In this document: positions 6,979 through 11,096 of the stretch, in pieces
How positions within the stretch are numbered: position 1 is the first letter of the stretch
Layout of the letters: each line of letters begins with the position of its first letter
DNA from: an uncultured Eubacteriales bacterium
GTDB lineage: Bacteria; Bacillota; Clostridia; Oscillospirales; Butyricicoccaceae
DNA: 11,096 nt
Reading direction: 5' to 3'
Assembly: GCA_900555855.1 (NCBI GenBank)
Contig: USML01000063.1
Location: 1 to 11,096 of the forward strand
The notes under the pieces: generated by a model
Told to the model about the DNA's origin: nothing
What the model saw: the letters and a program-made list of their open reading frames with translations, nothing else
The model's database searches: none
Translations under genes and position numbers: made by a program

Positions 6979-6993
6979 GGGAGCCACGCTCCC
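6979..6993 (-). repeat. Short perfect hairpin in the murA leader
   Basis: The arms GGGAGC (6979-6984) and GCTCCC (6988-6993) flank three bases. The hairpin lies 18 bases before the murA ribosome binding site and would be in the 5' leader if transcription starts near 7000. No T-tract follows, so it is not a terminator. Its role is unknown. Confidence 0.4.
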
Positions 6994-7002
6994 ATACGGA
7001 TT

Positions 7003-7021
7003 CTATGATAGTGTATCACAG
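7003..7021 (-). promoter_or_regulatory. Palindrome over a weak candidate murA promoter
   Basis: The plus strand holds CTaTGATAgtgTATCAcAG, a 19-base near-perfect palindrome with TGATA/TATCA half-sites. On the minus strand the same bases contain possible -10 elements (TGATACACT as an extended -10, or TATCAT). No good -35 box is visible. The palindrome has the form of a repressor or activator operator at the murA promoter; no regulator can be named. Confidence 0.35.
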
Positions 7022-7068
7022 TTCCTGCGAAATAAAAAGAGTTCCTTATGATTTTTTTAATATTTCGG

Positions 7069-7086
7069 CTGTTTTTCAAAAAACAG
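7069..7086. repeat. AT-rich hairpin just after yycI
   Basis: CTGTTTTT and AAAAACAG form a self-complementary stem with a two-base centre, beginning two bases after the yycI stop codon. It lacks a GC-rich stem and a following T-tract on the minus strand, so it is at best a weak 3'-end structure for the walK-yycH-yycI transcript. The neighbouring 7022-7068 bases are strongly AT-rich with no recognised element. Confidence 0.3.
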
Positions 7087-7087
7087 T

Positions 7088-7888
7088 TCAATTATTCAGC
7101 TCTGTTCCGTCCAGACAGCTCAGCAAAAGCCTGCCCTTGGCCGTTTCCGCCGCCCACACCGGCACCAAAACCGCCGTCTGCGGGTCTTCGCTCTGAAGAT
7201 AATAGCCCATTTCCAGCGAACGGATCCCCCTCAGGCCGCGCTCCTGCAGCAGCGCGCAAAGCGAAAGCGTCAGCTGCGCCCGGCTCATGGGCTGGGTCTC
7301 TGTCTCTGCGCCGGCGTCTCCGTTCATGAGCCACCGGCCCCGCACCTGCAGATAGCCCCCCTGCAGGGACCACTGGAGCCGGCAGTTGAACACCGTCCGC
7401 CCGCCGTATTGCTGGAGCAGCGACTGCTGGCCGGCCGCTTCAAAAAGCCGGGCCTGCGCCATGGGAAAGCCCGCTTCCTCCAGCAGCGCAAGGCATTGGC
7501 TGCCGTCGATGCTGTCCTGCTGCCAGACCACGGAAAGCTCCACTGCGCCGCCCCGGCGGAAGCTCAGCTGCCCCCGGTCGCTCTGGTAGATGCTCACGCC
7601 GCCGCCGGGCTCCGAGGCCCGCTCCGCCCCCAGAAGCGCCTGGGCCGTCTGCGCTTCCCGGCTGTTATCCCGGCGGAGCTGGTAGGCCTTTGGCCGCTCC
7701 GGCAGAGCGCGGAGCGCTTCCGCAGGGAGGGTGACTCCCGCCCGAGCCGCCACGGCCATCGCATCCTCCACCGCCGTCCATTCCGAGCGGCGCATCTGCA
7801 GGACCTGCCAGCCGATATTGCCCGCCAGGATCAGGTCGGCCGTCAGCAGCAGCAGGATCAGCCAGTTCCGGACCTTTTTCCATTCCAT
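7088..7888 (-). CDS. yycI: WalK regulatory protein YycI
   Basis: The 266-residue product matches the YycI family in layout. A short cytoplasmic start MEWKKVRN is followed by one membrane helix (about residues 9-28, LILLLLTADLILAGNIGWQV) and an extracytoplasmic domain. The C-terminal part carries the family-like GYYLQ (about 231-235) and VPVWAAET segments. In Bacillus, YycI and YycH bind each other and the sensor kinase WalK through their membrane helices and tune its activity. The start codon lies three bases after the yycH stop, and its GGAGGA ribosome binding site (7896-7901) is inside the end of yycH, so the two are translationally coupled. Sequence conservation in this family is low; the call rests on topology, these motifs and gene order. 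Confidence 0.85.
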   Translation of the reverse strand: MEWKKVRNWLILLLLTADLILAGNIGWQVLQMRRSEWTAVEDAMAVAARAGVTLPAEALRALPERPKAYQLRRDNSREAQTAQALLGAERASEPGGGVSIYQSDRGQLSFRRGGAVELSVVWQQDSIDGSQCLALLEEAGFPMAQARLFEAAGQQSLLQQYGGRTVFNCRLQWSLQGGYLQVRGRWLMNGDAGAETETQPMSRAQLTLSLCALLQERGLRGIRSLEMGYYLQSEDPQTAVLVPVWAAETAKGRLLLSCLDGTELNN

Positions 7889-7891
7889 CGC

Positions 7892-9154
7892 TCAGTCCTC
7901 CGTTACCCGGCAGATCCCGGGCGCAAAGCCGCTTTCCCCTGCCGTCATGCGGATGCAGAGCCGGGCCTGCCTGTGCGGCAGCGCCGCCAGCATTCCCGCC
8001 GCCTCCGTCATGGGGAGCAGCAGCGCGTGCTCCTCCGGCTCCAGCCGCCGCAGATAGGCGGAAGCGCCGGTCACTGCGCCGTCCTCCACCGTCACCTGCG
8101 CCCAGCCGCCGTCCTTTTCCAGAAATTTTCCGCCCACATCCAGGGCAAAGGAAAGCAGCAGCCTGCCATTTTCCTGCCGGACGCTGTCCAGGCTCAGTCT
8201 GCCGGAGGCGCCGGTCTCGCTCCAGACCTGCCGCATCAGCGTGCAGGCCTTCTGGCAGATCTCCACGGTGCGCTGGGGCTCCTGTCCCGCGGAGATCTCC
8301 AGATCGGCGCCCTCCGCGCCTGCATAGATCAGCTCGCCCTCCTGCCCCAGGCTCAGGGTGCTGCGGCCCTCCACATAGACCAGGCTGCCGCTGCTGTTTT
8401 GATAGACCCGGGCCAGATAGGCGTTCATGGAAAACAGCGCCTGCACCTGCTGGGAAAGCTCGCCCTTTTCCACGATGTCCGGCCGCAGGGAGCTGTAGCC
8501 GGGGAGGTCTGCCGCCCCTGTGAGCAGAAGCTCGTCCCAGGCCAGCCCCGGATAGCTTTCCTTCGCCAGAATCGCATTGCTCTGCCGTTCCTGCGCACAG
8601 AGCTCCTCCAGCTCCGCGGCGGAGGCGGCAGTCATGGCCTGCCAGCGGCTGCCCTTTTCATCCGTCAGCAGCAGCACCACGCCAAAGGCCGTTTTTGTCA
8701 GCGCAAAGCGCCGGACCGTCAGCGCCTCCCGCAGCTCCTCGCTGCCGCTCCAGGCCTGCAGCAGAAAAAAGGGCAGGCCGCTGTGATATTCCGCCAGAAT
8801 GGCCGGCGCCTGCAAAAGCCGCCGGTATTCCGTCTCCGTCAGCTGTATGGGCGCATTGGCCGAGCCCAGCGCCTCCTGGCACAAAGCCTCGCCCTGCTGA
8901 TAAAGCTGCGCATATTCCTCGCCGGAGACGGCGTAAAACACGCCCTCCTCCCCCAGCACCGCCAGCTTTTCCGGCCATGCCATGGCCGTGATCGCAGTCT
9001 GGCTGGCGCCCGTCTTTTCCACAGGGCGCAGCGCCTGCAAAAGCCGCTGCCCGCCCTGGCTGTTGCGCATGCTCAAAAGGAAGGTCGCCCCCAGAAGGAC
9101 CACCATCAGCGTCAGCAGCACTGCCAGCAGCAGGTTTTTCAGTCGGTCAGCCAT
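7892..9154 (-). CDS. yycH: WalK regulatory protein YycH
   Basis: The 420-residue protein has a single N-terminal membrane helix (about residues 8-28, LLLAVLLTLMVVLLGATFLLS) after the basic start MADRLKN, then a large extracytoplasmic domain, the layout of YycH. YycH works with YycI as a membrane-anchored modulator of the WalK kinase (inhibitory in B. subtilis, activating in S. aureus; the sign here is unknown). The ATG overlaps the walK reading frame by eight bases, and its ribosome binding site, GGAGGAG, lies within the end of walK, so expression is coupled to the kinase. The extracytoplasmic part shows little obvious motif conservation, as is usual in the family, so identity depends strongly on position between walK and yycI. 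Confidence 0.85.
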   Translation of the reverse strand: MADRLKNLLLAVLLTLMVVLLGATFLLSMRNSQGGQRLLQALRPVEKTGASQTAITAMAWPEKLAVLGEEGVFYAVSGEEYAQLYQQGEALCQEALGSANAPIQLTETEYRRLLQAPAILAEYHSGLPFFLLQAWSGSEELREALTVRRFALTKTAFGVVLLLTDEKGSRWQAMTAASAAELEELCAQERQSNAILAKESYPGLAWDELLLTGAADLPGYSSLRPDIVEKGELSQQVQALFSMNAYLARVYQNSSGSLVYVEGRSTLSLGQEGELIYAGAEGADLEISAGQEPQRTVEICQKACTLMRQVWSETGASGRLSLDSVRQENGRLLLSFALDVGGKFLEKDGGWAQVTVEDGAVTGASAYLRRLEPEEHALLLPMTEAAGMLAALPHRQARLCIRMTAGESGFAPGICRVTED

Positions 9155-10913
9155 TCTGCTCCTCCTGTTCTCCGGAGGCCATGGGCAGCAGCAGGGTCAC
9201 CACGCTGCCCTTGCCGTATTCGCTCTCGAAGCGGATGGAGCCGCCATGGGTCTCCGCGATCTGCCGGGCAATGGCCAGGCCAAGGCCGGTGCCGCCGCTC
9301 TCCCGGCTGCGGGCCTTGTCCACGCGGTAAAAGCGCTCAAACAGCCGGGGCAGATCCTCCTTAGGAACGCCGATGCCCGTATCCTCCACCCGCAGAAAGA
9401 CCTGCCGGCCCTCCACGCCGCCGGTGATATGGATGCTGCCGTCCTTTTTGTTGTATTTGATGGCGTTGGTGATGATGTTGATGATGACCTGCTGGATCCG
9501 CTCCGGATCGCCGAAGGTGGGCGGCAGGCTTTCCGGCAGATCGCAGGTCAGGGTAAGCCCCCGGTTCTCCGCCTCCATGGCCATGGCCTGGGCGGCCTTT
9601 TCCCCCAGCTGCCGCAGGTCCATCCGATGCATATTCATCTCCATCCGGTTATAATCCAGCCGGGTCAGCGTGAGCAGATCCTTGACGATGCGGGTCATGC
9701 GGTCTGCCTCCGAGCGGATGACCTGCAAAAAGCGGGTCTGGGTCTCCCGGTCGATGTCGTCAGCGCTGAGCAGCGTCTCCGCATAGCCCTTTACATTGGT
9801 CAGCGGCGTGCGCAGCTCGTGGGAAACATTGGCCACGAATTCCCGGCGGCTGTCGTCCAGCTTCTGCTGCTCGGTGATATCGTGGAGCACGGCCATCAGG
9901 CCCTGACGATCGGAGCCCAGATGGATGGGTGCAAAATAGATCTTCAAAAACCGGGGCCCGGCAGCAAAATCCACCTCGATGGACTTGCCATCCTGGGCCA
10001 GATCCTCCTGCCGCACCTGCACATTGGGAAAAATCTCCTCATAGGAAAGCTCCGGGCTCAAGGCCCGGCCCAGCATGGTCTCCGCCGCCGGGTTGAACTG
10101 GAGCAGCCGGCCCCGGCTGTCAAAGGCCACCATGCCGTCCGCCATGTGGCGGAAGAGAGTATCCAGCTTATTGCGCTCCTCGCCCACCTGTCGGAGGGTG
10201 CTCTCCAGCTGGACGCTCATCTCGTTGAAGGTCTGGCTCAAAACGCCGATCTCGTCGTTGGAATGGATCTCCTCCAGGCTGCTGAAATCGCCGCCGGCGA
10301 TGCGGGCCGCCTGCTCCGTGAGCCGCTCCACCGGATTGGTGATGGTCTTGGACAGCAGGAAGGACAGGAAGATGGCCACCACCAGCCCGAACAGCATGGC
10401 CCGGATCAGAATGGTAAACAGGTTCCAGTTCAGCTCCTGCAGCTCCGTCTTGTCGTCCAAAACGCCCACCACATAGGCCGTCTCCCCCGCCGCGTCCCGG
10501 ATGGGGATCGCCACATCAAAATAGCTGTCCAGCAGGTCGTTGTCCTGCCCCACCCGGCCGTTCATGGCCGCCAGAATGTTGGGCGTCAGCGTCAGCGTCT
10601 CTCCATAGCGGTCGTCGGAGCCGGAAAGATAAGCGCCGGTCTTGCCGTCCAGCACATAAAAGCGGCGGTATTCATCGATGCCCAGCGGTGCGGAATAGGC
10701 CTCCACCGTGTCCCGCAGGGTCTTGGGCTCGTCTGCGTTTTTTTCCAGCGAAAGGATAAACTCCGAGGTGAATACCGAGGCCATCTGGCTCTCAAATTCC
10801 TGGATATGGTAGGAGATGACCGAATTGATCAGAAAGGTCCCCACCACTGCCATCACCGAGACGATGAGCAGCACCAGCACCAGCACCAGCTTCATATGTA
10901 AGCTTCGGAACAT
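9147..10913 (-). CDS. walK: Sensor histidine kinase WalK (YycG/VicK)
   Basis: From the ATG at 10913 this is a 588-residue membrane histidine kinase that senses the cell-wall state and phosphorylates the response regulator WalR. Domain order: membrane helix (about 7-29), extracytoplasmic Cache-like sensor (about 31-165), second helix (about 166-188), HAMP (about 189-241), PAS (about 245-350), HisKA with His365 in VSHELRTPL, and the ATPase domain with N-box Asn483, DTGIGV (511-516), FERFYR (525-530) and GGTGLGL (540-546). The frame is open back to 11090. I placed the start at MFRSLHMKL because of an AAAGGAG site (10922-10928) eight bases upstream and because the extra residues are not protein-like. 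The kinase core alone could also fit PhoR; yycH, yycI and walJ downstream favour WalK. walR is not visible. Confidence 0.92.
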   Translation of the reverse strand: MFRSLHMKLVLVLVLLIVSVMAVVGTFLINSVISYHIQEFESQMASVFTSEFILSLEKNADEPKTLRDTVEAYSAPLGIDEYRRFYVLDGKTGAYLSGSDDRYGETLTLTPNILAAMNGRVGQDNDLLDSYFDVAIPIRDAAGETAYVVGVLDDKTELQELNWNLFTILIRAMLFGLVVAIFLSFLLSKTITNPVERLTEQAARIAGGDFSSLEEIHSNDEIGVLSQTFNEMSVQLESTLRQVGEERNKLDTLFRHMADGMVAFDSRGRLLQFNPAAETMLGRALSPELSYEEIFPNVQVRQEDLAQDGKSIEVDFAAGPRFLKIYFAPIHLGSDRQGLMAVLHDITEQQKLDDSRREFVANVSHELRTPLTNVKGYAETLLSADDIDRETQTRFLQVIRSEADRMTRIVKDLLTLTRLDYNRMEMNMHRMDLRQLGEKAAQAMAMEAENRGLTLTCDLPESLPPTFGDPERIQQVIINIITNAIKYNKKDGSIHITGGVEGRQVFLRVEDTGIGVPKEDLPRLFERFYRVDKARSRESGGTGLGLAIARQIAETHGGSIRFESEYGKGSVVTLLLPMASGEQEEQNG

Positions 10914-11013
10914 CTGTCGTTCTCCTTTCAAAATGGTCTGCCGCCATAAGGCATCCCAAGGCGGAGCCGCGCTTCGCGCTTCGTCCTCCGTCTTGCCTCC
11001 CCTCCTGATCGCG

Positions 11014-11033
11014 GGCGTTTCTGCGGAAACGCC
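11014..11033 (-). repeat. Perfect 8-bp hairpin upstream of walK
   Basis: The arms GGCGTTTC (11014-11021) and GAAACGCC (11026-11033) flank a four-base loop. No T-tract follows on the minus strand. Confidence 0.55.
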
Positions 11034-11047
11034 ATTGCGGCACCACG

Positions 11048-11074
11048 CCCCACAAAAGCTGCGCTTTTGCGGGG
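11048..11074 (-). repeat. 12-bp hairpin upstream of walK
   Basis: In minus-strand RNA the arms CCCCGCAAAAGC and GCTTTTGTGGGG (11063-11074 and 11048-11059) pair fully with one G-U wobble around a three-base loop. An overlapping GGGG-A-CCCC palindrome (11071-11079) could compete for the same bases. There is no T-tract, so it is not a standard terminator of an upstream gene. Confidence 0.55.
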
Positions 11075-11096
11075 ACCCCGAGAATTCCATAGATTT

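Larger units (their letters stand above)
10914..11096 (-). other. Stem-loop-rich leader upstream of walK, no gene recognised
   Basis: These 183 bases hold the walK ribosome binding site but no recognisable gene, no clear sigma-A promoter and no walR end. They contain two strong inverted repeats (11014-11033 and 11048-11074) and GC-rich self-complementary stretches around 10961-10990, such as GCGCTTCGCGC and distant CGGAG/CTCCG arms. The frame of walK stays open through it by chance, but the encoded residues look random. It may be a structured 5' leader, an intergenic repeat element or the remnant of one. Confidence 0.5.

Noticed and set aside
7409..9364. 651-codon open frame on the plus strand opposite yycI, yycH and walK
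   Set aside because: It is antisense to coupled genes with clear domains or topology. Its product has no recognisable domain and is of low complexity (rich in Ala, Gln, Arg, Leu), as expected from GC-rich codon shadows.
8982..10901. 639-codon open frame on the plus strand opposite walK
   Set aside because: It mirrors the whole WalK coding frame; the translation is rich in His, Gln, Gly and Leu with no known fold, and no ribosome binding site or promoter is evident.
10914..11090. 59-residue N-terminal extension of WalK from the ATG at 11090
   Set aside because: The extension is not protein-like, crosses strong hairpins and would bury the first membrane helix; the internal ATG at 10913 has a strong ribosome binding site.
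1..11096. CRISPR arrays, tRNA or rRNA genes, insertion sequences, phage or toxin-antitoxin genes
   Set aside because: No direct-repeat arrays, cloverleaf-like segments, transposase motifs or matching small gene pairs were seen on either strand.

Overview
The window looks like a piece of a chromosome from a GC-rich, butyrate-forming member of the Clostridia. The Oscillospiraceae (relatives of Flavonifractor, Pseudoflavonifractor or Intestinimonas) are the best guess. This rests on the combination of a thl-crt-hbd-bcd butyryl-CoA gene run, a Firmicutes-type WalK/YycH/YycI/WalJ set, strong AGGAGG-type ribosome binding sites and GC-rich codon use. The genus is inferred, not proven. All eleven genes lie on the minus strand, so transcription runs from the right edge towards the left edge.

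Right part (about 11096 to 3670): cell-envelope control and housekeeping. The order of transcription is walK (sensor kinase), yycH and yycI (membrane-anchored WalK regulators, tightly packed behind walK), murA (first committed step of peptidoglycan synthesis), walJ/yycJ (metallo-beta-lactamase-fold protein), rlmH (23S rRNA methyltransferase) and an HD-domain hydrolase. A rho-independent terminator (3672-3702) closes the run. The response regulator gene walR is not in the window. In its place, 183 bases upstream of walK hold several strong stem-loops and no recognisable gene. murA sits between yycI and walJ behind its own AT-rich leader, with a TTG start. A terminator-like hairpin separates murA from walJ and almost touches the walJ ribosome binding site.

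Left part (3531 to 1): the acetyl-CoA to butyryl-CoA pathway. thl (acetyl-CoA acetyltransferase) condenses two acetyl-CoA. hbd reduces acetoacetyl-CoA to 3-hydroxybutyryl-CoA, crt dehydrates that to crotonyl-CoA, and bcd (cut by the left edge) reduces crotonyl-CoA to butyryl-CoA. Electron-transfer flavoprotein genes would be expected further left but are out of view. thl and crt each have a near-perfect sigma-A promoter, and the two promoters share sequence around and just downstream of the -10 box. The crt leader begins with a perfect 14-bp stem-loop.

I see no rRNA, tRNA, CRISPR array, insertion sequence or phage gene, and no clear sign of a wholly new system. The items most worth a second look are regulatory (the paired thl/crt promoters, the walJ-adjacent terminator, the stem-loop block before walK, the murA leader), plus two residue-level oddities in Hbd and MurA.
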